Below are positions 48,046-62,000 of a stretch of DNA of 64,000 nucleotides, in pieces. The position numbers and the translations under genes were made by a program. Below the pieces are notes generated by a model, which searched no databases, was not told the DNA's origin, and saw only the letters and a list, made by a program, of their open reading frames with translations. Position 1 is the first letter of the stretch. Every line of letters begins with the position of its first letter. This DNA is from Burhinus oedicnemus. Taxonomy: Eukaryota > Chordata > Aves > Charadriiformes > Burhinidae. The DNA is taken from positions 1,774,716-1,838,715 of the forward strand of contig VFFE01009197.1 in NCBI GenBank assembly GCA_008921705.1, given 5' to 3'.

Positions 48046-48087
48046 TTCATAGAATCATAGAATGGTTGGAAGGGACCTTAAAGATCA
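48046..48087 (-). mobile_element. CR1 LINE 3' terminal remnant
   Basis: Only about 40 bp: TTCATAGAATCATAGAATGG then TTGGAAGGGACCTTAAAGAT. This is an extreme 5' truncation. Confidence 0.8.
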
Positions 48088-48605
<518 letters not shown>

Positions 48606-48760
48606 TCGTAGAATCATAGAATGGTTTGGGTTGGAAGAGACCTTAAAGATCACCTAGTTCCAACCCCACTGCCATGGGCCGGGACACCTCCCACTAGACC
48701 AGGTTGCTGAAAGCCCCATTCAGCCTGGCCTTGAACACTGACAGGGATGGGGCATCCACT
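48606..48760 (-). mobile_element. CR1 LINE 3' end fragment
   Basis: Minus-strand CR1 3' UTR: TAGAATCATAGAATGGTTTG, CACTGCCATGGGCCGGGACA and GCCTGGCCTTGAACACTG. Homology fades near 48,760. Confidence 0.93.
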
Positions 48761-51700
48761 TCAAGGGACGAGGCATCCTCAAGGGATGACCACGCTTCTG
48801 GATGGCCCAAGTTGGAAGCGCGTCCTTGGGGGAGATCCAGAGGGGAAGGCCGGGCAGGAGAGCAGCCGCCACGTGCCCGTAGCCCCTGCCCACGGAGGGT
48901 CCTGCAGCCTCCAGGGGATGTGGAGCAGCAGGTCACGGCTTGGCAGAAGCAGCAGCCATGGCAGGTAGGTGGGCAGTGCAGTGAGGTGCGAAGTACTGTG
49001 TGCATATACTACATTGATATGTTTATGATATTATGTGTGCATTTTTATTAAATATTACAATTTGAGAAAATTTTGGGAAAGCCGGTTAATTTCAAAGGCA
49101 TTGGTAAAGAATTATTACCACTGTTTTCCTGGCTTATTTATGATTCAGGAACATTATGTGTTATTTTTTCTTAGAATACTGTACACAAACAACGTCTGCG
49201 TCCAAAGATTTCCTTTTTCCCCGAGCCTTTGCTTTATGCTTCCCCCTCTTAACACCCACTTGGGGAACCCTGTTGCTCCAGACCAGGGTGGCTGTCCCTC
49301 CTGGGCACAGCTGGGGTGGCTTGGGCACAGGTCCCTCTTGTCCTGTGCCATAGCTCCTTGGTGGAACAAGGGCCTGTTTTCATCGTCCCTGCAGACCTCC
49401 AGTGGCCGGAGGAAGGTGTTCCCAAGGCAGGGCTGCTGGCAGAGGATCAGCTCCATCAGAGGTGCTTCCCTGGGGAGCAGCCTGGGAAGAAACTCTGGCT
49501 GTGCTGAACCTTGCAGCCCATCATATCAGTGGGAAAAGTTCACTTTTTGGTATGAACCATTATTCCGCGCTTCTTAGATGTGCTTTGGCCAGAGGTGTAC
49601 AGGAGGTGGCAGATGCCTCTCTGCCCCTTGGAGTGCACTGGGGTTTGCCTTTCCCTGGGTGCCCACGGGGACCAGTGGGAGCCCTGCTGGAGCCCCTGTT
49701 GGGGGGGTGAGCGGTGTGGCCTTGAGCAACCTCATGTTTCTCTGCAATTCTCCACGTGGCGTGTTGCCCCCTGTGCAACTCCCATTACCCCCTTTACATG
49801 TCCCTTTGCATCTGTCTTTGCGCCGTTTTCTTTTTAAAGCTCCTTCTGCCATGAAGACGTGTTGTGGTGCTCCTGAAACCATTGCACCCCTATCCTGGGA
49901 AAGGGTGAGGGCTTCTTCCAGCCCCTTCTTGCTGTGGCTGCTCTGAAGGATGCTCGTGCCAGGCGTGGGAGAGGGGAGGCAGAGGAGGGGAGCGAGCCGC
50001 TCCAGAGAGGAGCCAACTGCTGTCAGTAATAGAATAAGTCATACAATAAATGGACACTTCAGTCTCATGTCTTCTTGCTGACAGAATGATTCATTTTAAG
50101 TCTTCTGAACCAGGTTCTTACTTAATTTAATGGTGTATTTGGTAATTAAAAGGTATGGAAGGCTAAATGAAAAACTGAGTAAAGATTAAAAAAAGAAAAG
50201 GCTGCTTCTCCCCATAGCCCGTGGATTTACCAGAAAGTGAGTTTTTTCAAGCACAAAGGTTCTTGTGCTCCAGGAAGAGCCTAATTCAGTGCATCAGAAA
50301 GACTTTAACTGGAAACATTACTGATGTTCTCATGCTGCCATTCATTACTAGAGATGGGCTGATTTCTTACTATTTATGTTTGATTTTTGTTTGGAAACAG
50401 TAGGAGGAAAAAAATGTGCCCACTGTGAAGATTTGGTTCACACAAGTCGGCGTATTATTTCAGCTGCAAAAGTTGCACCATAGATTCACAGAAGCTTTCC
50501 TAGACAAAAATCGGTACCGAAGTGTGTGTGCCCCTGGAGTCTGGAACGGGCCCTCTTCTAGCACGACATGCCATGCCAAGCTGCCGGGCATATTTTCTGT
50601 GTTTCCTGGTTTTTACTGACTGTAATAAGAGCGGCCACCCAGGGTGCTGGGCATCCCAGACAATCTTTTAAAAATGCATTAAACAGATTTGTTGATTCCC
50701 CTGAATCAAATCAAACGAGCAAGTGATAACATAACCCTGGCTTTACAAATGTAAATAAGTAGCATTTCAAGCTTTATGCTGTGAAGAGCGTAGTGCTGTT
50801 AACGAACTTCATGGTCTCCAGCACACTGAGTGTGTTTTCTGGGGTTTTTTGACCTGAGTCCCTCTGCCCTTCGCTGGTGGTGATGGTGTTTTCTCCTCTG
50901 AGGACTGTATGCTGCTAAATAACCTTCGTGCCACGGCTCAGCAGTGCATCCTGGGTGGGAGGGTCTGGCTGCGAGGTGTGGCGAGCCCTTGCTGCTGGGG
51001 GTGAGCCCGACCGGGCTTCTCGGAGCCACCCAGGTCACAAGCAGAGCAAGGTGGGCATGTCACAATTCCCAATATGTTTTTGTGTGTTTCTATCTTTCTC
51101 CTTTTGCTCATAGTAAATAACTATGATTGCAAGAAATAATTAGAAGTTGCCTGAAATATTTGTGATAAAAAAATTAGCATGTTCACTGCGGAGTTTTTTT
51201 TTTTTTCCTAAAAGGCAAATGACTCTTCAGTTTCCCCGTTCCTTACACATCACCATAAATTCCTCCACCATGTCGGCAGGGCTTCCCCTCCCCAGATTCC
51301 CCAGCCCCGTCCAACGAACACATGTAGCCAAGTGCATGAGGTGGAGGAAACACGGGCTGTGACTGCGGATGCTGGACAAATTGGGCAGGCTGGCATCTCT
51401 CACGGTGGAAATATAAGCAGAACAAAGCATCAGGTAAGCGGCAGTGTGTGAAATGGGCACTTCATGGGGCAGGTCCCACAGCCGCCACCTTTCTCAATGA
51501 CACTGTCAATGACCGCGTTTGGCTGGGCCCGGGTGCAGCAGGAGATGCTGTGGGAAGCCCTTGCACTGCAGCATCGCTTTGAGGAAAAATCCCACTGTGA
51601 GTGGTTTTGCTGTGAGAGAAGGAAGATGAGGCGTGCTGGAGCCCAGGTCAGAGATCTCCTTTCTTCTCTCAGGAGCTTGCAGGAGCTTTGCATGGGAGAA

Positions 51701-51867
51701 AGGAAAAGAGGTCAGGCAGCCTCTACAGCACTCCCTCCGCTGCTGGAGAAGGAAAAGGAGGAAAACAGGAATGAAAAAAAGCCCAATAACTAAGTACTCT
51801 CCTAATTTCTCTCCTGTATAAATGGCCTGGTTTGCTCTCAGCTGTTTTCTCCACCTCCATCCTCCAA
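48761..51867. other. Non-coding interval
   Basis: GC-balanced to GC-rich, with many short ORFs (up to 180 codons at 49,035-49,577) and no recognisable domain or splice-supported exon. Confidence 0.5.
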
Positions 51868-52044
51868 TGGAGAGAAACCACCTGGAATACTGTATCCAGC
51901 TCTGGAGCCCCCAACATCAGAAGGACATGGACCTGTTGGAGCAGGTCCAGAGGAGGCCGTGAAGATGATCCGAGGGCTGGAGCACCTCTGCTGTGAGGAC
52001 AGGCTGAGAGAGTTGGGGTTGTTCAGCCTGGAGAAGAGAAGGCT

Positions 52045-52048
52045 CCAG
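52045..52048 (+). repeat. 4-bp target duplication CCAG, left copy
   Basis: Matches 52696-52699. The normal CR1 sequence at this point has a single CCAG. Confidence 0.85.
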
Positions 52049-52695
52049 TGATACCGAAAAGCCGGTTGAAATACACTCTCTAAGATTTATTTTGAAGTTT
52101 TAGAAAGCAGGCATTCTTTATTACAGCGCTGGGTGCACGGGGGATCGTTCCACCTATCGTGCACACCCTAGCTTCTTTAGGTTACATCTTAAATGTCAGT
52201 ATCTCATACATATTCATGAACAGGTAAATCTTTCCCAAGAATAGGTGGTATCTTTCAAGAATTAATTAGCATAAAGTTCACTCTGCACAGGCGCAGTCTT
52301 ATCTGGTGGTCTTCTTCGGGGGTCTTCTGGATGAAGGCTGGCAGTCTTCCTCGTTGTCAACTTTTCACCTTTCCCAAACTGTAGCATTGTCAAACCACAA
52401 TACCAGTTTCTTCTGGTTAATTTGCTTGTTAGCTCCCCTATCTGTCATTTATCACATAGTCTTTGAGCTCGGTTTAGTCATTCGGGTGATAAACCATCCT
52501 TTATCTTGTAGGTTCATGTTCTCAGTTCTTCCCATCCTTCGGCCTCAGTCTCTGTTTTCATAGCTTAAGCAGCATTTTAAGTTCATGTTATCTTTTGGCT
52601 AAGTACGCAGTATAGTCTGCTATAGTTTAACTTTATTGACTAGTTTATCCCTAAACTACATTTGTCATTCATTTTCTAAAATACATCCTATATCA
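52049..52695 (-). mobile_element. Solo LTR (647 bp) inside CR1
   Basis: The termini are TGATA...TATCA, flanked by CCAG on both sides. On the minus strand two AATAAA hexamers lie near the end (complements of CTTTATTAC at about 52,117 and GATTTATTTT at about 52,084), as in the R/U5 part of an LTR, so the element is on the minus strand. It resembles avian TguLTR5-type LTRs from memory, but that name is tentative. No internal retroviral sequence remains, so it probably arose by LTR-LTR recombination. A 4-bp duplication is commonest in class I (gammaretrovirus-like) ERVs. Confidence 0.85.
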
Positions 52696-52699
52696 CCAG
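52696..52699 (+). repeat. 4-bp target duplication CCAG, right copy
   Basis: Follows TATATCA. Removing the LTR and one CCAG restores colinearity with other CR1 copies. Confidence 0.85.
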
Positions 52700-53048
52700 A
52701 GAGACGTTAGAGCAGGCTTCCAGTATCTGAAGAGAGCCTACAAGAAAGCTGGAGAGGGACTTTTTACAAGGGCATGTAGTGACAGGACAAGGGGTGATGG
52801 CTTCAAAGTGGAAGAGGGGAGATTTAGATTAGATCTTGGGAAGAAATTTTTCACTCTGAGGGTGGTGAGGCACTGGCCCAGGTTGCCCAGGGAAGCTGTG
52901 GCTGCGCCATCCCTGGAGGTGTTCAAGGCCAGGTTGGATGAGGCTTTGAGCAACCAGGTCTAGTAGGAGGTGTCTGCCTGTGGCAGGGAGGTTGGAACTG
53001 GATAATCTTTGAGGTCCCTTCCAACCCAAACCATTCTATGATTCTGTG

Positions 53049-56000
53049 CGTCTCCCAGCATGTGGAAGGAATAAACCAGGTGTGAAAATTGGGGAAGGGG
53101 AAAGAGCCTACCGTGCTTTGCCCAGAAAGAGGACAGAAGATCCTGTGACTCCCAGAGGAGACAAGAGATAGAAAAAAGCATTGAGGAGCTGACGTAGTGG
53201 CTGGGGGACCAGGGAGAAGAAATAAGAGGGGAGAGAAATGGTTTGTGGCTATTAATAGCAGGGCAGGCAGAGGACACCGGTAACTTTGAAGAGTTTGGCA
53301 CCTCCTTGCCATTAGGCAGCTGGCCCCAAAGGTTCATCCCTGCTCACAGGGCATCCACAGCTGGAATTCACCCATCATGGGGACCAGGAACAGCATAAAG
53401 AATAATGGAGGTCTAACTAAATAGTGCTGTGTGTTTCCAGCAGGTCTTGCAGCCCATACGCAGCACCATGGTTGTGGACACCAACCTTATTAGATCAGAG
53501 GGAGCTGAAGTACACCTGTGGAAGCTCCAGCTCCAGTGTGGGCAGTGTGTGGGCACTGTCCTTCCTCACTGACGAGAAGCAGTGGGGCAGACTGGGTGCA
53601 GAGATATCCCACATCTGCCTGAGATGACAGGAGTCCTGAGAGAGTTTGGGTTTTGGTGTTGATCCTCAGCCACCGCAGAGTTCTCCTTTCTGCTCTGCTT
53701 TGGGGGCTGACACAGGGAGGGTGCACCAGTTGAAGTCATAGCAGGTGGACATTTTGGATACGGGTATTTTCCCTGGTTAGTGTGGGTTTGCATCAATAGA
53801 TCTCTCTAGGTGGAGGGTAAGGACCATTTTAATCTTGCTTGCTACTGATAGGAAGGCAGAGGATTGGGCTAGAGCTGTAGCTTTGTGAGGAACAACCCAG
53901 GGAATGAGTAACGTGGCACTATCTCCATTTGGGAAGAATTATTAGCCCAGCCCCAGAGCAGGATGCCTGGAAACCTCTGCAACACAAATAGTAGGGAGTT
54001 CATTCATACAGCAAAAGATTTTCTGACCTTATCTAGCCTTACATATTCACTACACCTCTTCCTTTAAACAATCATCATGGGAGCACTCTGTCCGTGCCGG
54101 AAGGTCCATCTTTCCCCCACTACTGCTGTGCAAGAAGATGCTCTCTGTTATGCTGCTGTATGGTGGGTCTCATGGGTCCCTACCAGTGAAGGAAAATAAA
54201 TCTGTTTACAAGAAACAAACAGCTTTGCGTAAACTACAGCTCCAAGCTGCCAATTTCATGTTCTTCCAGCACAGAAATGCTTCCTCCACCATAAAGCGCT
54301 CTGTTAACAGCAGCCACGGTACCGCCCCAGGGGCATGTGGTTATGAGATCATGTCACTTGGGAGCAGAAAGCACCAGACTGTGCCCTGTGTCTTAGAAAT
54401 ACAGATGTGAGATGATTATCTCATAATAACCATCGGAGTTCCTGCTGTAATGACGCTCATAATAATTTACCCTTCAAAAGTTTTTTAGGTTGGGATCACC
54501 CTGTGCTCGGAGCCAGAGCAAACTGCTGTGCTCAGGGTCTGCTCCGTGGAACGGTTACCGAGATGCTACTGCTGCGTGTGCCATGAAAAGATATGGCTGG
54601 GACGTGTTCCTGAGTTCCAATGATGTGTGTAACCAGAAAGTCAGATAATTTCTAGTTGGACAATGGATAGTAATGCTCAAACCACGAATATCACTAAATA
54701 CGGTTGCATGAAATTAAATAAGAATACCCTTATTGTCAACCACATTCCCTTTTCTTTATTACCAGATAATACGCTAATGTATTATTATAGTTCTTTCTGT
54801 GTGTTTCTTCTTTATGTATGTTCATCATCTAGAGTCTAGGAGGACTGCAGCTGCAGCAGGAGTGGAAGCACACGGGGAAATGACTCACCTCCCATGGGCT
54901 GGACATGGATTTTTGACCTAGCAAACCACAGGAAAACTGACATAAAGGTGGAGCATTGTGTTATTCGGGGAACAAAACTTCACAGCAAATGACTGCTTCA
55001 AGTTTGATCTATTTTTTATAATAGACTTGTCGGCTGTGAAGTAAGTGTGAAGAAAATGTACTTATGATTTCATTACAAAAGGTCAAGTATACTAAACACC
55101 TTAAACCACAAATGATCTACAGTGATGCTGCAGTTACAGTCACTCTGTGCCCTACTCTCCTCTGGTAGGAGGGCTCCAGCTCTGAAATGAAGACCTAGGT
55201 GAAGTGTCAAGAGATGGCAAGAGATTTGCTCTTCCTTTACGCTTCTTAAAAACTCCTTCCATTTTCCCACCGGGACTGGACTTCCAATGGAGGGACCTCT
55301 GCGAGCAGCTGGTTCTGCATCGTTTGGGGTTGTGTTCAAGTCAAGTCCGGGTGTACATAAAGGCATTTCTCCTCAGTGGTCTGCAGTAATGTTAGGTGCA
55401 TCCAAACTGATCCAAAACAAAGCTTGTTTCAAGGATGGGTTCAGACTTTCTCCAGTCTCCAAGAAATCCTCATTAAAGCTGTGCTGGGGGCCTGTGGGAT
55501 ATGCAGGGGAGGCTGAAGTGTCGCTGTACCCTCATAGTTTTAGACTGAGCTTGGAACCTGAAGGACCTTAAGGTCAGACAGACAAGCTGCCTTTTCCCTT
55601 TAATTTCCAGAGATGGGAGGTAGGAAGAAGGGGACTGGGAATGGTGGTGCAGGGCAGTTTTGTCTCCATCCCCCCCTCTGGCAGTCCCTGCCCTCCCCAC
55701 TGCTCTTGCAGGACCTCTGCAGCTTCTGAGATGAAAATACCCCACAGAAAATCCTCTGCATCTGCCCAGGAGTCAGAAGTTAATGCAAAACCTCACCCCA
55801 TTTCTCCCCTTCCCAGACATCAGGCCCTGTGTGTGTGTGCTGGCGTGTGTGCACGTGCCACCTTTCAGCCCAAAGAGAGTTTTTACACCTGCCTTACAAC
55901 CCGCTGAGGCAATTTTGTTATGGAAGCAGTGACGTAACTTTATAGCAATGCAAATACACCACTCTAATGCCAGTGGTTTATAATGCTTTTATGAGGTGTG

Positions 56001-59000
56001 TCTACAGGAGGTGACGTCCCCAGCACGGGCAGAGATTGCTTTACCCGGCTGGGACCCTTCCAGTGAGGGGGGGGCGGGTGGCCTCAGGGTGATGGAGGGT
56101 TTCTCACACAGCAGACATGGGACCTGCTAAAGGGATGACGCCGTGAGCTGAGATAGGTTAAGGTGTGCTCTGGGTGGGAGCTGGCCAGAGAGGGCACCTT
56201 CACCTGAGAGCAGAATATGACCCCTGAAAAACTTGCGGCTTTTTCTTCTCCTTAGCCCTGAAGTAGAGACGGTAAAAACAATTTTGTGGATGCTGCTATG
56301 GATGAACTTCAGGTAAGCTCAATAGTTAGAGCTCCTGCACCTCCACCCCCTGCCAAAGAAAACCAGGAGCAAAGGAAGAGAAGAGAGCATCTGCTCTGTT
56401 TGCAGCAGGGACTGCCGGCATCAGAGCCTGGTAGCAGTGGTTTCTGCCACTGCGGGCCACGAAACAAAACGTCCCTGGATGGTGCAGTCATGTTTGAGGG
56501 AACTGGGACTCATCTGAACAGTCAGGTAGCTCTGGAGCATCTCTGGGGACCACAGGTTTTAATTAAATTGCAAAACTGCGTCTGCTATGATCTTGCATTA
56601 CTGCTATTAAGAGGAGAAAAATCTTTCGTTAGCATATAATTTCTGAATGTACAGAGTCATAGCTAAAGACGGGTTGGTGACAAGAAAGAGGGTTTTTTGG
56701 CTAATTGGTCACTAATTCATGTATAGGTGGTGTTCAGCAACCAATTTGCGTTGCAGAAGCTGTAAAGATGAGGTGCTGTTTTAAAGCTGAAAAAAATGCC
56801 TTTGTGTTACAGCACTTGGTCAGAAATTTTCCTTAGAAAAGAACAAATATGCCTTTTTAGAAACCTTTTGTTGTTTCTATTGCATGTGTCACTACTGCAT
56901 GCGAAGGCTGCCTGTATATCAATAGTTTTGAGTTACTTGATGTTTTGAAATGATTGATTTGGAAACCTTGATCCAAATGCCAATAGGAGCAAAATGGCAA
57001 CTTCAATTGTACCTACACTTACTTCTGTAGGGTATCTCTGTGCTGCAGATTGCTCGCTCCACAAAACCACACATAAACAGGTACTGTGTCCAGTAGAGTG
57101 ATACATCTGGAACAAGCATCTCATTTTTTAAAAAAAAAAGTGTCCAAAGAAATTAAAAACTTGGGCATTTGGGGCACAGAAATTATATTCACGGAGAGAC
57201 TGGTGGCTCTAAAGGAACTGGATGTCCCAGGGGAGAAAGAGTAAATGGTCATTTTTAGTGTTCTCATATGTACAGGAAACAAAACCCAGTTCTGAAACAC
57301 AAACAAATCTGTGGTTTTTAAAGGCTTTCATGGGTCTTCGATGCTGTCCTCCATTACTCCTCTGATGTACTTATGAGCTGGTGAAAACCAGACATGCAAC
57401 ACAACTGGGCAGGAAATGGACAACGCCACCAGCAGTATTTTGGCTTCTGGTATAACAATTTAAATTCTTTAATGTTTTAATATTAAAGTCAAGGAACACC
57501 TGCAAACTTTGTTTAAAAATTACATATTAGTTAGCTGAGACGGGAGTACTGCACAAATCCAATTTATTATTTTCTAATTGCTACTGTTAATTAGAATGGC
57601 AAGATATGAAATTACCCGAGTAGATGATTGAATAATATATTACTGGGGTTTTTTAATTCAACAAGCTTCTTTTTTTTTTAAACAGAAATTTGCAAAGTGA
57701 ATGCAAACAGCTAATTAGAGAAAGGTGGCAGTGCCAGCAAGTGCTCTGATGGGGTTTTGAAGAATGTGCACCTGTTTTCATGCCTGAAGTGTGGGACTGA
57801 GTTTTGAGAAGGGATGTTGATGCTGTCTTAGGATGCTCAGTCAAGGATAATTAATCTTGTACACTTTTCTGTGTTGGAATTCATGTTACTGTGTGCTACG
57901 CTGTGTAGGCTGTACACGTGCAGAAGATGAGCAGAAGTGTCTCACGGTGGACTGCTGGGCTGGTGGGTCTGCACTGTCTCCGTGTGGCTACACTGGCGTA
58001 GAGCCACTCTGAGTTTGCTTAAGCAGTGTTTGAGCTTAGAGTTGCTTGCTGTTATTTCAAATGCCAAAGCAATATCTGCCGTTTACCAGGTAATTGAACC
58101 ATTTTTCCAGTATTTTCCCAGACGCTGGTTATTGTAGGGGAATGAGTAGTCTAAAAGGTTGAAACGGAGAAACAAAAGAAAATTGTGGCAACTATTTCAG
58201 GTTGAGATTATGTATTTCTTCAAGACACCTAAATGAAGTAAGTAGCAATTGCATTGAAGGAGTAAGGATTTGTGTTAGATAAATGGCACAAAGAGGTTTT
58301 TGGAAGGTCTGCCCTGACAAGTTGTGAGCGTGGCAGTGAGCCCACCTTGCCCTCAGTGGGTGCGGGAAGAGCTGAAGGAGTTCAAGGGGCTCCTGTGAAG
58401 CCTTTTCCTTGCCTGTGCAAGGGCAAACCAAGAGGGCGGATAGTGCTGCAGGATGCTGGTGTAGTGTTTTGTATGGCAGCCTTCAGTAAATACAACTAAT
58501 CAACGCTGTGGCATTAGGTACATACAAAATAGCATTTCCCATTGATTTCAGTTGACTTTCCATTGATTTCCATTGACTTCATTGCACACGTAGCAGAAGC
58601 CAATTGTCTTAACTCTGAACCTACTCACGCTAAGTCAATGATGAAGATGGGACTGGGGAATGCAGAGCCTCTGCCCCAAGACAGGCACTGCCTCTGCATG
58701 GAGAACTTCTTACATCTTCTGTAATCTCTCTATTAACTGTAACTGAAGTGTAAAAAAAAAAAACAAAAACACAACCCCAAAACCCAACAACTCACACCCA
58801 GAAAAACACCTTAGAGCATGTCCAGGGGTCTCAAAGATTATTTCAAGCCTTCATGCAAATTGACTGAATTAATACCTTGGGGCGATTCTCAAGCAAAGAC
58901 TCGTGAAGCAGGTAAGCCAGGATTAATATGTACTTGGAAGCTACCATCCAAAATTGGGAAGAAATCAAGTGAATGCCACATGTTTGTTTTTTCGTCTAAA

Positions 59001-62000
59001 ACCTTGTGTATTTTAGTAAATCTCTGGAGAGCTCCTTGCTATAGAAAATTTTTAAATCTTGCCACAACATTGTCTGAACCATGTTTTCACAAGTATATTG
59101 GTACAAAACACTGTATTTAAGAAAGGTTGTATTTAAAACAAGCTTTGCATCTTTTACTGCAGATCCTAGGACTTGTTTACCTAAGTCTCACCATATGGGG
59201 AAAGAAAAATACTGTACATACGTACTGTGGTATTACAAATATTTATTCCTTTGACTCCATTTCTCTCACAGCTTCCTTCCTTGCAGTCATGCTAGCAGTT
59301 CATATGTTTCCAGTATAATGCAGTGTCTTTGGTCATAATTTTCTAAATTTATTTTAAAATACAAATCTATTGATTTTCAATATGCACGTACAGGATTATA
59401 TACAGTGGCATAGTTACATCCTATATGTACACAGAGTACACAGTATGGGCTGGTATGCTTTGCCCTCTCTCCTTCCAGGAAAAGTGGATCAGCTGCTTAT
59501 GTAGAGGGGAAAGACAAAGGGAACAAAAGGGATACTGAGATTTGTCACAGACTTTGATAGCCTATCAATTTTTCAACACAGTGACATAAATATTTTACAG
59601 TAAAGCCCTGAAGCTTTATTTCAAAGAATATTTCTCCTAGCCAAAACGGGCTCTTACCCCCTCTAGTCTGCCTCTGATTCTGTGTCACAGTCTTGCCTGG
59701 TGGTCTCAGCCACTGCCAGTTATTTACTGAGTCTATTGATAGCCACTACTTGGAGACTATCACACACTGTTCAGGGACATGGTGCCATTGGAGAGCTGGC
59801 TTAGTCTTTGATTTTCTGTCTTAATTTTGATTATTTTTTTTTCCAGAATATCTCCCCTTCCATAGCTTTCCTATCTTTTCATAACCTCTCATATCTTTCC
59901 TTCCATAGCTACTTCACTCATCCAGAATAATTTGCTTTTCTTCTTTTTTAATTTTTGTTTTGTCCTGCTGACTCCCCTGTCTATTTGATGTCTATTGACA
60001 TCAAGCCTGCCTTGCCACCCCCTGTGCTGGTGTAAGACTCTTGAACATGGTGGTCCATGGACTGTTATGTGCCATGGGATCCTTCCTTTGTTACTACTTA
60101 CGCTTCTACCTTGCTCATCTTCCCCTGGTCCCCTTGAACACTGTCTCCATCTCTTTCTCAGATACACCTCTCTGTTGTTTTACTGTGTCCCTCGTGTCCC
60201 TCCTGAAGACTCGCATCTTTCAGGAATTTTTCAGGCCAAGAGATGCTGGCAAGATAAAAGTTAAACCTGCAAATTAAAAGATCAAGAAATAAAAAAGTAG
60301 CTTTGGGCAGACCATGCTTAAATTATCTCATAGCATACACACAACCCTACGGCTATGGTTTCTCTGGTCACCTCTGCAGCTGCTCGCCTCTTAACCGGGG
60401 CCAACTACTGCAAACACCTCCAGGGACACAGGATTGTAGACACCCAAACAGCTCTCTTTGTTTGACTCCCTGGTATCTGTGTGTCAGAGGGCCTAAAAGA
60501 TCAGCTCTTTGCTGCAGAGAACTTGCAATTCATTCATTTAGCACTTTTCTGGCAGTGGAATGGGTAATAAGAGAAGAGGGAGATACCGAAGTCCACCTTC
60601 ATAGTTCCCGGTAATATCAGAATAAAAATAATGAGGAATTATTTTGTTTCTTAACATGAGAATAGAGAATATGTTTAATATCCAATATGATTAATTTATG
60701 AAAAATTCTAAGTAGATTAATTATATATACACAGTATTTCTTTTCCCAGATGATCATTTAACCAGATAACTATGCAAACCAAAAATTATAGCCTCATTTC
60801 CACTGCTCTAATAATATTCTCTAGTGTTCCAAACTTCAGCCTGCTCAGCCAAATGATGGGCTATGCAGCAGCCGAGCACAAACCAAGGCTTTGAACAATA
60901 TCATGAAATGATAAAGCACCATGCATGAAAGCTCTTTTGCCAAAGGAGTTTTGATTCAGAGCAAAACTTCTAACAAACTGGTGTTTTCTCACTTCCATAA
61001 TCTTTTCCTACTGACTCTTAAGTAATGGCCGGAGGATGAGGTTGTTTGTGACCTGTTTTATCTTCAGTTCTCAAGTAGCCTGACATTGAGTGATCTTGTG
61101 AAGCAAGTCTTCGGTGTCTCTCCAGTCTTTAGTTTTTCTCAGATATTAATCCAAGGGTTGTTTAAGTCTTCTGATTTTACTTTTAGATAATCTAGAGGGG
61201 AAAAAAGTGCTGTTGAGACTCAGACTGATTCCTTTTCAGCTTCAAGGTGCAAATAGAAATTTTCTCCCTGCTCCTATTGCTCTGTGGTGACGCTGAGTGC
61301 TCTTGCAGAAAGGCACCCTCCCTGCGCTGGCCGTGAAGGCCACGAGCCCATGGCCAGGGCACAACCCTTGCCCAGTCCCACCTTGGTGCAGGAGCAGCTG
61401 CCGGGGCTTGTGTTGAGGGCTGTCACCTGAGCAGGGCCCAAGCGAGACACCCAAGAGGAACCTGTGATGCTTTATGTGGGTGATGTTTAAGCACACATAT
61501 ACTGCAGCCTACTGGAGTAACAAGACATTTGCTAGTCTCTGAGTAACGAGCTACTTGATTATTTTGTCCTTATTTTTACTTGTGAACAGATTTCAAGTCT
61601 ACAATGGTTTCGATGCCTGCATCATACCATGTGGCCGTTCAAAACCTAGGCTCTATCCCTTTGGTGGACTTGCAGGAAGAGGTGGTGAGCACGCAGCTTG
61701 CGGTCCTTTCATCCCTGTTCCACTGGCTATAAACACCAGACTTTCCTGAAGTTTTCTATTTTCATTCTATATTTTGATAATTAATTATATCTTTCACCAC
61801 TCGAAGACTTGCCTAATTGTCAGTCCTGGTGTAAGCCCCATCCCTCTCAGGTGTGGATTTCTGCTGGGTGTCTTGACCTGTAGGTCTTAAGTTTAGGGTG
61901 TCATGCAGAGCTGTGCTCACGTTGGAAGTTAAACAACTCCTTTAAAGAGTCTGCAAGATCAGCAATGAGGATTTCAAGTTCTTCATGGTGGAAGCTGTGT

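Larger units (their letters stand above)
51868..53048 (+). mobile_element. CR1 LINE split by a solo LTR
   Basis: The left part (about 51,868-52,048) ends GAGAAGAGAAGGCTCCAG. The right part (about 52,700-53,048) continues AGAGACGTTAGAGC through the 3' UTR to TTCTATGATTCTGTG. The uninterrupted copy at 32,785 shows these two parts are adjacent in a normal CR1. The CR1 was therefore present first and the LTR element landed in it later. Confidence 0.95.

Noticed and set aside
59985..60004. Perfect 8-bp inverted repeat TTGATGTC-TATT-GACATCAA
   Set aside because: Several such short hairpins are expected by chance in 64 kb.
61555..61749. ORF preceded by an acceptor-like GTGAACAG and Gly/Cys-rich
   Set aside because: I do not recognise the protein, and no partner exon with compatible phase was found nearby.
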